Part shown: positions 1 to 11,660 of the stretch, in pieces
How the letters are laid out: every line of letters starts with the position of its first letter
Numbering within the stretch: position 1 is the first letter of the stretch
Assembly: GCA_019914945.1 (NCBI GenBank)
Contig: CM034100.1
Coordinates: 819,209 to 883,208, forward strand
DNA length: 64,000 nucleotides
Direction: 5' to 3'
DNA from: Typha latifolia
Lineage: Eukaryota > Streptophyta > Magnoliopsida > Poales > Typhaceae
Made by a program: the position numbers and the translations under genes
Notes under the pieces: model-generated
The model's input: the letters and a program-made list of their open reading frames with translations, nothing else
What the model was told of the DNA's origin: nothing
The model's database searches: none

Positions 1-1367
1 TCCTTTATTGCATATGCTGTTTATGCCAAGCCACCAACTTGGGTAGTAGTTAGAAAAGGAGAAGTCATTATATGTCATCAAATGCTATCCAGTCTTCGAA
101 TTACATAGATTTACTTGATTCATATCATTCTGCTGATTCCGCTTTGATTGATGTATTTTCCTAGTTACTGTGCTGCTCCCTTTAAACTGCTACTTCAAGT
201 AAAATAGACTTGTGCACATGATAGAAGTTATAGGTGAATGCTTTGACTCAAGAAGTTACTTCTTTTTTTTTTTTCAATATACGGATAGGATGCACTTTCA
301 CTCAGACTGGAGAATGGTAGCTCTTCTATTGTGGTGCTTGTTTTTTGTTCCACTCGCTTGATTGCATCATGCATACGCTTTATTTTTTCCTTGTATTTGT
401 GCCTAGCTTCATTCCAATTCTAGTTAAGTAGAAGCCAATTCCAATGAGATCAATTTACTGTGTAAACAAGGTGAGTGTATGTGAAAGAGAGGGAGAAGTG
501 CTCAACAATATGACAGTTCTGTACTTGCTGGTGCATTTGATCTGATGGAAGAGCTTTGGTGTTTGGTGGTTCGTTTTATTTTTGTTGTTCTTTTAGAGAG
601 ATGTTTGTCATTTTTCCACCATTGTTTTGTACTTTTATTTCTCCAGGAATAGCATAAAAGCAAGTTAATAATAGTACATTTTGTGCTTGCCAATCATCAA
701 AGGTTTAGGCAGACAACCAACTGTGAAGGGATCCCTGCATCCAGATTAATGTATTAATTATTAAGGCTTTAATAACTGAATAGAAACGTTTATTGTGACA
801 CTGGGGCACCTTCATCACCCAAGTAGAGGTAGAGAGGCAACTTCATTTTTAAAAATGCCAAGAATTTGTACACAATCAGATAGAGGCAATTTAATTCCGT
901 GACAATTGTAGTTTACTTTTTCTGTTGTAAGACTTTGATCATTTTCATACGAAGGTTCCAAATAATGGCAGTGCACATCAGCTTAGCAGTTAATCTTAGC
1001 AATTAATAGTAGCTATGCAATTTCAGTGCAGTTAATCGTGGAAAATGGACAAATAATGGCAGTGCACATCAGCTTAGCAGTTAATAGTAGCTATGTAATT
1101 ACCCTAATTGTGCTTACAGTACAAGCAATATAATCAAATAAAGGCACGAAATATAAGAGAGCTCAAACTTGATCTCTATAAATATATTACATGTAGAAGC
1201 AATCATGCAATAGAACTTCCCTGCTGATCTTTGCAAGTAGATCAGGCCTGGGATAAGAAAACCATCAACAAATAAAATAACGAATGAGATTACTAAAGAT
1301 TACAGCTTTTATATTCTGTACATGCCCTTGACGAGTTACCACCTATTTAGAATCATTTCCCCACCCA
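1..1367. other. 3' flank of the kinesin gene, no gene recognised
   Basis: AT-rich sequence downstream of the kinesin-5 stop codon. The part next to the stop is presumably that gene's 3' UTR. Open frames here are short, lack splice-compatible partners and resemble no family I know. The first ~75 bases read open on the plus strand, but this is too short to call a terminal exon of a gene lying to the left. Confidence 0.6.
959..1099. repeat. Local direct duplication, two copies about 91 bp apart
   Basis: A stretch beginning AAATAATGGCAGTGCACATC occurs near 959-994 and again near 1050-1086. Both copies run on into a related AATAGTAGCTATG tail. The left copy has about 13 extra bases before that tail. 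It looks like an old local duplication in the 3' flank, with no coding content. Confidence 0.75.
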
Positions 1368-4300
1368 TTAATTTATTGCAGTGAGAGGAACTCTCGAATC
1401 CCTCAAGGCCTGTGATTGAGATTCATAAGTCCCAGAAAAATATTTCGTGTCGCCGTTCGCCTGCTTGGAAGCAGCCCTTGCCTCCCAGAAAGATTTCAGT
1501 AGCTCTTCGAAAGCTGGGGTTCTCAGGTCCTCAATAGATGCCTCACTTGGTAAGTTAATCAGCCTCCTCGTGGGTGTTGAACATGATGGTTCATCCACCT
1601 GATTATATCAGATAAGGTAAGTAAAATGGAACATAAGCAACAACTTTTTTTCCTTTTTGTACCCCCTTTGAGTTTAGTGCTTACCACATATTCTTCTTCA
1701 AGACACTTCCCTGCATTATCTGTGATCTCCACAATCTTATGATAGTGCCCACCCTTTAATTCCCTTAGCTCCTCACGGCAAGGCACGAGCATGGAATCAA
1801 TGTTTGCACATGCATCGTGGTCGAGTTTGAGTGAACCTGATGAAGATGTTTAATATTATGTTTAAGTAGAAGGAAAAAAAAATGATCAAGCTATCCATAT
1901 GCCAATCAAGTGTGTAACCAAAATGAACATCTTACAATCTATGGAAGAAAGAAGACCCTTGTTTGCAATATCAACATCTTCAAAAGTTGCTGAGACAGCA
2001 GAAGACAACTTTGCACGTAGTAATCGATTTGCTTCCATCCCGCTCCTGTCAATATTGAAAAAAGATAATTAGGAAATAATTTTGACAAGACTGATCAACA
2101 ATTTTACATAACCAAATAAGAGCATGTACAGCTAATTTATTACTAAATTAATTATCCAGTACCTAACAATTGAATCTACTGACTCTACATTTCCTTTGCC
2201 AAGGCTCAGCAAGGAATTTTGAGCATTTCTCCACTGTTCTGCACCCATGCTAGTCTTTGCCTTGCTGCACATTTATTAATAGACTCAAATAAGAAATCAT
2301 GATTGATTACCAAAAAAATAAAAAGGAACATCACTGTAAGATTATGTTCTACAACTGCATATTTACTCTTACCATTGTTGGAAGCCTTCTTCCAAGGAAT
2401 ATCTGCCACTCTCAACAGCAGCAGTATCCTCAAGATAGTGCTTTTCAGTCTCTTCCATATAAATTCCCCATTGTCCTTTGACAGATGATGTGAAATCATG
2501 AGCTGCCAACATTTCTTTTTGCAGATCACTGGTTCTATCTGCTGCACTTGCTCTAAGATTATCAACAGCTGTCTGGACCTGCAAAAAAGAATTCACAGTT
2601 TAAACTTTAAACTATGAACAATAATTTAAATACCACATACAGTGAAACATGGTCTCATAAAAATCTACATACATCGTGAAAAGTTCCAAGCCAAATTGGT
2701 ACAGATTAATCTGTTATTCCTTGATGAAAGTGAAACATTAGCATAGTAACATGAGAAGAGAAGAACCTGACTTGCAAAGGTTTGCTAATTGCTAATAACT
2801 TCACAACTACAAACTGAGACATCTCTCAAGAAAAGGAGGAACCAGACAGGTACCCAACTGAAGTCTGCTGGCTTGAGAAAATTTAACAACAGAAATACAA
2901 GCTCACAGAAAAGGTTACTCCATTATGTTATCAGTTTGCATCCTGTACTTTTTATAGTGATGTAGGCAAATAGTAAGATTTTTTTTATGTTTCTGAAAGA
3001 GATTCTAGCAAAATAGTTCTTCAAATTTACTTTTAAATAAACTAATAAAGTGCCTAGATGTTCTCTATGAGACAATCCAAATTTTGCTTTAAAATTCAAT
3101 AGGTCCATCATGTTTGTAAGGTTTCCACATCAAAGGAAAGACTTTGAGATAGAACCTTGACATTGATATTATAAAAAATATGCTAAAAGAACCAAAAAAA
3201 CTGTTCCTTCTAATTCTTTATCTAAATTTATCTAGCTCACATGAAAATTCTCACTTCCTGTATTTCGACATAGACAATGAGCCATGAAGATACTAAAATT
3301 GAAGTAAAGCAATATGAGACTTTCCCAAATTCCACATGATTCAGATAGGGACTAAACAAAATAAGTAAATGTAACATAAGCTAGTGAAGTTTGTGTACCA
3401 GCTTTTTCTTTCTCGAACTTGAACTTGCTAACATCTCAGCTACCTTTTCTAATAGCTGCTTCTCTTCATTAGCGGCACATTCCTGCCCACAAGATTGCAT
3501 ATAAAACATTGTTGGATGATTGGATCACCTATTCAACACAACGATCAAATATAGAATCACAAAATAACCTCGAACTTCTTCTCAAGATCAAGGAGTTGTT
3601 GATCTTGTACGGTTTGAGTTTCTTTCAGTATACTGCTGAGCTTGGATGCATGAAAATCTAGTGTGTGGAAGAAATTAGATGTAATCTTTGAAATAGACCT
3701 TGTTGCTTCCACAGCTCTGAGATGTCCCTGCATAAGGAATATGAAATTAGCTAAGAATGGTCACTTAAGAAGGAAGCACGATACTCTGGAAATTTTGGGC
3801 TTTTGAGAACTACTGACCTCACGTTGCTGCTGTGCAAATTGAGCTAACTTGTCCTCTTGTTTAGAGAGGCTGCTTTGTAGTTTGTTAAGCAATTGATCAG
3901 CCTCCAAAGCAATACCCCTGAAACACTGTAGAAAGCCAAAGCTAATTAAAACATTGAAGTAATTAAATTAAAGCATTCAGTAAGAGCAAAAGAAAAACTT
4001 ACGTCCTCAAGAGCTGACGAGTGTGATTGTACTTGTGAATTCAAATTTTCAAATGTTGATTGAGAATTTTTGTCAAGTTCACCAGCTAGATCATCCAAAG
4101 ATCTGATTCCAGAACCATACATGGCTTTAAGTTTCCCAATACTGTCCCTGAGTTCTTCTGCAGCCTATATGAAGAAGGGAAAATAATGAAAATAGAACTA
4201 TGTTTACATTTGTGTAGCATGCCTTACAACTTATTGCCAGTATTTCAAAATGTGAAGTGAAACAGCTTAAAAGTAGGAATTTACTTCAGCCTTTGAAGAG

Positions 4301-7300
4301 ACAAAAGATTGCATGTCTTCTTCCATTTCTTTCAGCTGGTTCTCCTGCTGCATCACAGAAGCAGAGACGGTTCTATGCAGTATATCCAGCTCCTGAGTTA
4401 ATTGAGACTGAAATCTCTGGACAAGAATCCTGTTCCCATCTTCTATCTTGTCCTTTCGTTCTAATAAGCCAACAACAAAGAATCCATTTTGGCAACAAGT
4501 ACTAAAATTTTTGCATCAAGAGTTATGCTTATGCTCACAAGACACCCAGAAATTTGTGGGGGCATGTTATAAGAAATATAAAATAAGCCACCAACCTATT
4601 TTGGAAAACAAGCCCGAAACGTCGGCAGCTGCATTTTCCAGCTCTAAGCGGAGGTAGTGTGCACGTTCAACGAGTGATTTCTCTGTAACAAATAGCAGTC
4701 AGGTATTGTATTCCAAGAAATTCGTTAGCTACCACATAGTCCATTAAGTACGGACATGGATTAAGAAGTTACTCCAACAACAGTAATAAAATCATTGTTG
4801 GGAAAAAGGAACAAAAAATACATAGGGCCAATAAAAAAATCAAGAAAGATTGCAGTTATTCTTTCTGACCTGATTTAAGAAGATTAGATATCAGAAATTC
4901 CTTTTCTTTTATCGTGGCATTTGCCTGTCTATATCTTTCTTCCAAGTCAAGTAGTGCATTTTCAGTGTCCTCCAGCCTTTTCTGTAATTAAAGCATAAAA
5001 AATATATATATGTAAATTTCATCTGTTGAAAATGAATCGTTTGAGAATAATGCAAAAATTTTGGACGTAAGCTACCTGAGTCTTTTCAAGTTTGTCACCT
5101 AACTCTGCACTCAATAGTTGTTGAGCATTGTAAAGCTCTTGAAGCCCAATGAGTTGCTGGCACATCAGCATGATAAAGAGTCAAACATTAAACAACAATC
5201 AGATTTTGGGAAAGAAAAGTCTTGATTGGACAACGAACTTTATCCTTTGTATCCAACTCAAGTTCCAAATGCTCTATTTTCTCTGTCATGGCCTAAATAA
5301 AATTATAAAAACAAGTGAGATAGCCAGTTTATCAATAGTGGACTGCAGGCATGTCCACAAGAAAGAGAATCAATGGGACTATCAATGCGGACCTTCTTCT
5401 CAGCTTCATCATGCAAGTAGCGATCCCTTGGAATGTATATGCCATTCTTCTCTCTTGCAGCATATACCTCTGGAAAGTGGTAAGATGTCAAGATGCTTGG
5501 CAAACAAAATATCTGACATTGCGATAAAAAATAGCATGCGCAAGCAAACATGTTAATTGAATAGCAATTTAAGGGACTGTAGTCAAGCAGCTCCTCAACT
5601 GCCAGTTAATTTCATATCTCCTCATGAATTTCTGTAATAGTGGAACAAATGATCTCTACTATTCTGACCCATTTCAGTGACTACTAGACCGTACGACTTC
5701 AAGTCTTAGATTGGACATATATCTGATTACAGGTTGACTTTAACGGCTGAATGTTGCAGAATATAAAGCTCTTCTGTAATTGCATCGGGTACTATGTAGT
5801 TCCATAAACCACCAAATCTATTTTCCATTAAAACATATTTCACTGTGGAGGGAATGAACAGCCAAATATAAAGTAGCATATAATGAAGAACCTTGTTTAA
5901 GGCGATCAATTTCAGAGTACAGGTCCTTGATCATGGCAGATTTCATCATCTTTTGATTAACCTGTAATAAAGTGAGAGATAAGTTAACTACATGCCAACA
6001 AAAATGAATTAAGTCAGCAACAACAAAGTCAAATTTGTGGATGACCTCAGGCTTGTTCTTGATATTTTTCGCACGATGTGCATAATCTAATGTGCTCAGG
6101 GTCTCTTCCAAACAGTATATGGAAGGTGATATGGTAGCAATAATGCAAGTTTTGGTTTTCCCTCCCAAAGAATCCCTAAGTAATCTTGTCAATTTGCTGT
6201 CTCTGAAACCAAAGAAAACAACATTTGAGTAACATGCCAGAGCTACACTGCAGGAGCATAAAGCAAGTCAGATGACTGATATAAGAATTACCTGTAAGGA
6301 ACATGACCAGAGTGCTCCACTAGAGCATTTATAACACGGCCAAGCGTGAGTAAACTCTTATTTATCTCTCCAGCTTCTCTTGCTCTACCCTGCAATACTG
6401 TGTTATCAGAACCGATGTATTTCCAAAACTTTCACAAGATGAAGAATCCCCAATTTATCTAAAGCTATCTATCTCTTCTGTCAGTTAATGAAAAGAACAA
6501 GAAGATGATACTGGTCAAAAAAATGTTACTCACATCTTTGGCACCTGAGCGCGAGATATTCTCTGAACCAGCAAGATCCACAAGATTAAGCTTCCCACAT
6601 TTGATCATCTCCTCTCCTTCAGGAGTACATTCCTTAATGTGTATCGTGATAGAGAATATGGAATGCGATCGACTGCTTTGCTTGTTCAGCAATGTTTCTG
6701 CAGTTCGCCTTTTGGAAGACCCTTTATCTAAGATCTTGTAGATTTCACTAGCAGTATAGACTACTTCCTCTTCCAGGCCTCTCACCAAAACACCTCCCTT
6801 CCCGTCTTCCATGAGAGCTATAGGCTTCTTCGACTTGTCATCAGGAAATTTTGACTCATCCGGTGCCAACAGATCTGTTATCTCCTCATTATAGAGCTCA
6901 AGAAACGTGACTTTCATGCTGTATTCAGCACACTGAGCCTCTAGAATGTCGAAGATTCGCCGAACGGCCCTTGGGATAACTCCAGCATCGCTTGGAAAAT
7001 CTCCAACCTATGGAATTTACTATCAGTAGCTAATTTATAAACTATAAAGAAAGGCATTGTCTAGAAAAAGATCTGCATCTAAAATGAGAATATTACAGTG
7101 TTCTTTCTGCTCCCTCCTTCCATTGTGTACGTTTTCCCTGTGCCAGTCTGACCATAAGCAAAAATGGTGCAGTTATAGCCCTCGAGAACCTCATTCACAA
7201 TAGGAGATATGGATTGGTCAAATAGTTCCTTTTGCTTAGACATCGGGCCGAAGACCTAATCAACGACAGACAAAATTTCTATCAATTTAAGCTAATTTCC

Positions 7301-7756
7301 TTCTCAAACGAGATCAGAAACGAACTGCATTGCTAAATTAACCAAAAGCAGAGATCCGAGACCTTGTCGAAGGCAAAGGTTCTATCGATCTGCTTGTTTG
7401 CAATGGTCTGCACGGCCGAAACTTCCCGCCGGTGCTCATTACATGAAATGACTACCGGCGTCTTCACCCTCATCTCATCGTCGCTCAAGGGCCTGAAATA
7501 ATCCAAATCACAAGAAAGAAGCAGAAGTTAACATTATCATGTAGGAGATTGGAACAATTGCTTCCTTCAAAGTGGATCTTGCTCACCTGCATCGAAGAAT
7601 GACCTGGACATTGACCCCCTTTTCCTTATCATACTTGGAACTAGAGCTCCCGTTCGTATCATTGGATCGGAAATCTCTTCCCGCCTTATCACTCGACTTG
7701 GGGGACTGAGACGGAGACATCGGGACCGCTCTACCTCTCCTCTGCGAGCCCTCCAT
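1368..7756 (-). CDS. Kinesin-5 (BimC/Eg5, KRP125-type) mitotic motor protein
   Basis: Plus-end-directed tetrameric motor of the BimC/Eg5 family, which crosslinks and slides antiparallel microtubules in the spindle and phragmoplast. I reconstruct 22 exons and roughly 1,050 residues. The first three exons are 7756-7587, 7492-7363 and 7255-7097; the last is 1598-1368. The start ATG at 7756 opens a basic, Ser/Pro-rich head and then the strand [12 protein letters not shown]. The motor holds the P-loop GQTGTGKT, switch [10 protein letters not shown], switch II DLAGSE and the neck-proximal [16 protein letters not shown] long coiled-coil stalk follows. The tail carries a BimC box with the CDK-type site DLRTP, in the last exon. 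All expected motor residues are present and no frameshift was seen. Internal exon edges were placed by eye; the family call is very secure. Confidence 0.95.
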
Positions 7757-8160
7757 CTCCAAAGCCTCGATTCTCGAGCTTCAGATGCTAAATCCTCTAC
7801 AAAATTTACCGAATCCAGCTCAGATCGACAAGAAAACACCATAAATCTAGCGATTTAAGCATCAAAAGCCAATCTTCCATCCAAAAAACCCGACCAAAAT
7901 CACGCGAATCAAGAATCCAGAAACCGATAAGCCGGAGAAGCGACCGATGGAAAGAAAATCAAAATGCCGGCGCAAACAAGAACGAGAGCAACTCGTTCGA
8001 CACAGAGACGACGAGGGAGGGAGCCGTACGCCGCGAATCGGGCGATCTGAGCTCGCCAAGATTCGGGGAAGAAGAGCGATCCGAGAGGCCAAGGAGAGGG
8101 TCTCGAGAGCCGGCGGTGACTTCTAGTAGAAGAGCTCGTGGTCTCTTTCAATCACCAGCT
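7757..8160 (-). other. Probable kinesin 5' leader and core promoter with upstream ORFs
   Basis: GC-rich stretch just upstream of the kinesin start, unlike the AT-rich DNA beyond it. On the gene strand it holds two overlapping upstream ORFs, 8151-7909 (80 codons) and one of similar length ending at 7862. Neither resembles a known protein. If transcription starts near 8160-8190 they would be uORFs. The transcription start and any leader intron cannot be fixed from sequence. Confidence 0.4.
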
Positions 8161-8305
8161 CTCGTCTCTTCTTTGCCTTCGCTTTTACGGATATTATAAC
8201 GACGCTTTCAAACTTTTCCTAAACTAAATTAATTATAAAAAAAATCTCGTAGAAAAAAAATATTAAAAAAAAAGGTCTTAAAAGAGAGGAAAAGAGAGCT
8301 ACTTG

Positions 8306-8423
8306 CCGTTAGTTAAAACTTGAAGACGGAGGGTGCAGAGGGTGCTCCCGCTCCCACTCTTAGAAGGCGTAACGGCGTTAACTAGCCCGTTCGTGACCGT
8401 TAGGAATCCAGGAGCATAACGGT
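8306..8423 (-). promoter_or_regulatory. Cluster of MSA-like (MYB3R) AACGG cores upstream of kinesin-5
   Basis: Five AACGG cores on either strand lie within 118 bp: 8306-8310, 8371-8375, 8387-8391, 8397-8401 and 8419-8423. The one at 8394-8404 reads CCTAACGGTCA on the gene strand, a full match to the mitosis-specific activator consensus YCYAACGGYYA. The site around 8306 is a near match. Such sites bind three-repeat MYB (MYB3R) factors and drive G2/M transcription of B-type cyclins and mitotic kinesins. Their position, about 550-670 bp upstream of the ATG, fits the expected regulation of this gene. Function is inferred. Confidence 0.65.
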
Positions 8424-8582
8424 TCCCCACTAATCCACACTCCTTATTAATTTTCTCCACTTAATTAACAGGAGACAAGGTAGATCTAGTAAGCAATGGA
8501 CAAGCATTAATAAATATATTAATTTGAAGTTGGATTGAGAAAATAAACAAATAAATTTATTAAAAAGGTTGTTAAATGGGTC

Positions 8583-8586
<4 letters not shown>

Positions 8587-8614
<28 letters not shown>
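8587..8614. repeat. (AT)n microsatellite
   Basis: Fourteen uninterrupted AT dinucleotides in the kinesin upstream intergenic DNA. Likely length-polymorphic. Confidence 0.95.
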
Positions 8615-8617
<3 letters not shown>

Positions 8618-8888
8618 TGACTCAATTATCCATTAAGTTTCAATTTATAGGAAGCAAGTGAGCACTTAGAATCTAGCAAAATTCCTTGTGAATTTTGTCA
8701 CTATCCAAAGCAATTATGGTTAACAAGTTAAAGCTTTAGACCACCCACCTGTGACCAACTACCCTTATTATAAAACTGTCTCATTGATGAAGGGTTCCAC
8801 CACTGCAAATTGATTAGAAACCAACTCAGCACCAAAGCAAAGACTAAAAGGGTATAGTAAGCATGTGAAGTCCCAGGCTTACTTTGTA

Positions 8889-8932
8889 ATAATATAATAT
8901 AATATAATATAATATAATATAATGTTCTTACT
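8889..8932. repeat. (AATAT)n pentanucleotide microsatellite
   Basis: Nearly nine tandem copies of AATAT without interruption, followed by AATGTTC. A clean pentanucleotide array of this kind is usually polymorphic. Confidence 0.95.
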
Positions 8933-9316
8933 TCCACCTGTACCTAGGGAGAGAAAAGCATTGGTGCTATAAAATTCATATTATATTTTTTTAATTTATT
9001 CATATATTAAGTGTGCCAAAATGTTTATATAAAAATTATAAGACAAACATAAGATATATAGAATATTACATTGATAAGAATTTATACGATAAAAACGATA
9101 ATATTTAATATTTTTGTTCCCCCTTTGATAACTTTGAAGCTTTACCATTGGCACCACAAACTTTACACCCTGCTTCTAAAAGTTAAGTCATCAAGCATAT
9201 CCATGAGCTTCTTCACTGTCCTTCTAAAACTATTCCTTTTTTACTTGAACAAGTTGCTATATAAGAATATATATCACTATCCAAACTACGAGTACAAGTA
9301 TTTCTCAATACGAGGT

Positions 9317-9342
9317 TATATATATATATATATATATATATA
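9317..9342. repeat. (TA)n microsatellite
   Basis: About thirteen TA units in AT-rich intergenic DNA, with no associated gene. Confidence 0.95.
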
Positions 9343-9822
9343 AACACAAACTAGAGATCCTTGTAACAACCATGATCACCAAAACTTCTCATAAACTAGG
9401 CACCCATCCTGACCAAACTCCAACTGACTAGTAAATATAAAGCTACTCCTAAGTTTATTTGATTAAAAAAGAATTATATTATATAAATGTGTTTCCTAAC
9501 TCACCAAACAAGCTCTGATTCGATTGGTTGGTATGCCTGCATATTGCTCAGGTGAGCAACTTTTTGGAGTACAATTTGTTACAAATATTTGGTAGGATCT
9601 TTGGAGAGCACTCATTTGCTTGAGTTGGAAGGCAATCCAAAGCTACCTTTATATATATATATAGCTTTAAGCCTTTAAAGATATATCTCTCTCTCTCTTG
9701 TGATTTGTTTAAGATGCAAGAAGAAAGAAGAGCTTTGTGTGGTGGAGATAGAGTGGTTTCACGTGAAGGATGTGGGCCTGAGCAGCACGTGCGAGGTGGG
9801 AGCCGTCCCTTTTGAGATTGGA

Positions 9823-9844
9823 CATATATATATATATATATATA
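9823..9844. repeat. (TA)n microsatellite
   Basis: About eleven TA units directly downstream of the short G-box-containing ORF that starts at 9714. Confidence 0.9.
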
Positions 9845-10481
9845 GGTCGAACAATTAACAACATATATATTTCTTATAAAAATTTTACTAAATATTAAGT
9901 ATAGATTACCTTAGAAAAATATATTATGCAAATAAGAGCTCAATTTTATTATTACTGAAATTTTTTAAGATTTTTTTATTAAAATTTGTTCGAAAAAATA
10001 AGGAAAAAAAGAGGAAGAAAATAGGTAGGTGAATGATACAATAATAATTGGATCATCACATGTCGTACTAAGACAGTAACAGATCAACAGCGTCCGGCGT
10101 GATCACAAAAGTCTCATCTACTACTTGATGAGATCCAAAAGCAAAACATCAAACTGCCATCAATTATGTGGAACATGCAGGAACATGATGAGTTTCCCCC
10201 CAAGCTGGCTGGCCCTCCACAGACCAGGGGAGGAATTTGGTGCAGTCGGGGCTGTAGATGATCGACTCTCATGGCATGTGTTGATCGAATCATAGTGAAG
10301 GTTTGGAAGTCCTTGGAGCTAAAAGACATGGGATGAGAGAGACTTGCTTGGTTTGCACTCTAGGGCCAGAAAATGGCTAAAGTAGCTCTAATTAACTTTG
10401 GCATTTTTAGGCTTTCTGTTTGCAAAAACTAAGGGCTGTGGGTGTTTCCACATTTTAGGATTAATTATAGCACGTACCAAA

Positions 10482-10554
10482 TCCGTTGTAGTCTAGTTGG
10501 TTAGGATACTCGGCTCTCACCCGAGAGACCCGGGTTCAAGTCCCGGCAACGGAA
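10482..10554 (+). tRNA. tRNA-Glu (CTC anticodon)
   Basis: A 73-nt cloverleaf. The acceptor stem TCCGTTG pairs perfectly with CAACGGA, and A73 is the discriminator. The anticodon stem CTCGG/CCGAG closes the loop CTCTCAC, whose central CTC decodes GAG (Glu). The T arm carries GGGTTCAAGTCCC (10532-10544), which is also the internal B box. The D-arm region TAGTCTAGTTGG serves as the A box. A T-run at about 10567-10573 is the expected RNA polymerase III terminator. There is no intron and CCA is not encoded, as usual for nuclear plant tRNA genes. Confidence 0.97.
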
Positions 10555-11660
10555 ATTGTTATTATTTTTTTCACTTCATTATTCCTCAAGAGGTGGGAGA
10601 GCAAAGCCCATAGTAATTTGGGCCCAGGACTGCAAAGATGGCCCACCACACTCACTCTTTAAGTTTTAGATAGACTAAAACTCAACTAATGGAGTAAATA
10701 TAAGTTTATAACCCCACTAGTTGGGTATATTCTCTACCTTGAATTTGTACAGAAATTTAATAATTTAACAGTTAATTCAAACTTAATAATAAATATAAGC
10801 TCAAAATTATATCTAGGGTGGATTACATTTAGGATTTTAGCCAGCTATTATCATCATCCTCCCACTTTTTCAACCAAACAAATAAATATATTCCATTCAA
10901 CATTGAGACGGGAGACCGCATTTATAGCCCATAACTACTCTACCCAATTTAGTCCAATTGCCGTCCCTATTCATTTCCTGATGGGATGGCGAATCAGTAA
11001 TTTCTCCGACAAAGTTGACGCTTTCTATCAATAGCAGATTCCTTTGCCACTCGAAAACAACCCTCCTTATTTGATATAAAGATACCTCTTCCGACCGTCA
11101 AAAGTGCTTGACCAATTCATCCTGTCCGTTGATGTCCACTGCGTAGGATAGCCGTTTTCACAATTAAGCCCTTACTAAAATTTACTTCTACGTTCACACC
11201 ATGGTTGCCTCCCCCGAGGTCCAGACGAGAACCAGCTGTTTACTTACATAAATAGAGGGTTCGTTTTGCAAACTGCACAGGACGAAGTTTAAAAAGGCTA
11301 AACATAGAATTAGTTGGCCTTTTTAAATAATGCTAAACTATAGGTGGTTGAATGCCAAAAAACATATTAAAAGATCAATGCGGCGCACTGGATCCAACGG
11401 TCAGGATGATCTTGTACACGCTAAGGTCTAGTGGTAATTCCGTTAATAATGCTAAGTCAAAGGCGTAATTCGGAAGTAATATTGGGAATTTAATCGCTGT
11501 GTAGATCCCCCCGCCAGCTAAGGACATCGCCTCTTGGAGATATCCAATATTCCACCGATATTTACATCAATATCCTGCAATTGTTTCAAGTATTAATCTC
11601 GGCTGCTCTAATTCTTGTTCCCATCTGCCGGACGGGATCTCTTCCGATAGGACCCGAGAG
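10555..11660. other. Intergenic DNA and promoter/leader exon of the DUF1218 gene
   Basis: No ORF of interest. The right end holds the probable non-coding first exon of the downstream gene, finishing in CCCGAGAG at 11660 before a GTAAGC splice donor. The transcription start is not defined. Confidence 0.5.

Larger units (their letters stand above)
8161..10481. other. AT-rich intergenic region rich in microsatellites
   Basis: Between the kinesin promoter and the tRNA gene I see no protein gene. The region has AT dinucleotide runs, an AATAT array and a (CT)n patch near 9686. A 34-codon ORF starts at 9714, preceded by a TATATA run and containing two CACGTG G-boxes (about 9760 and 9786). A transcribed non-coding or small-peptide gene there is possible but not supported. 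Confidence 0.6.

Noticed and set aside
1..75. Short open plus-strand reading at the left edge as the end of another gene
   Set aside because: Only about 36 codons, with no family resemblance and no splice acceptor that could be confirmed.
10114..10329. Possible miRNA precursor or 71-codon minus-strand ORF near the tRNA gene
   Set aside because: I could not match any plant miRNA that I know, did not find a convincing long hairpin by eye, and the ORF has no family resemblance.
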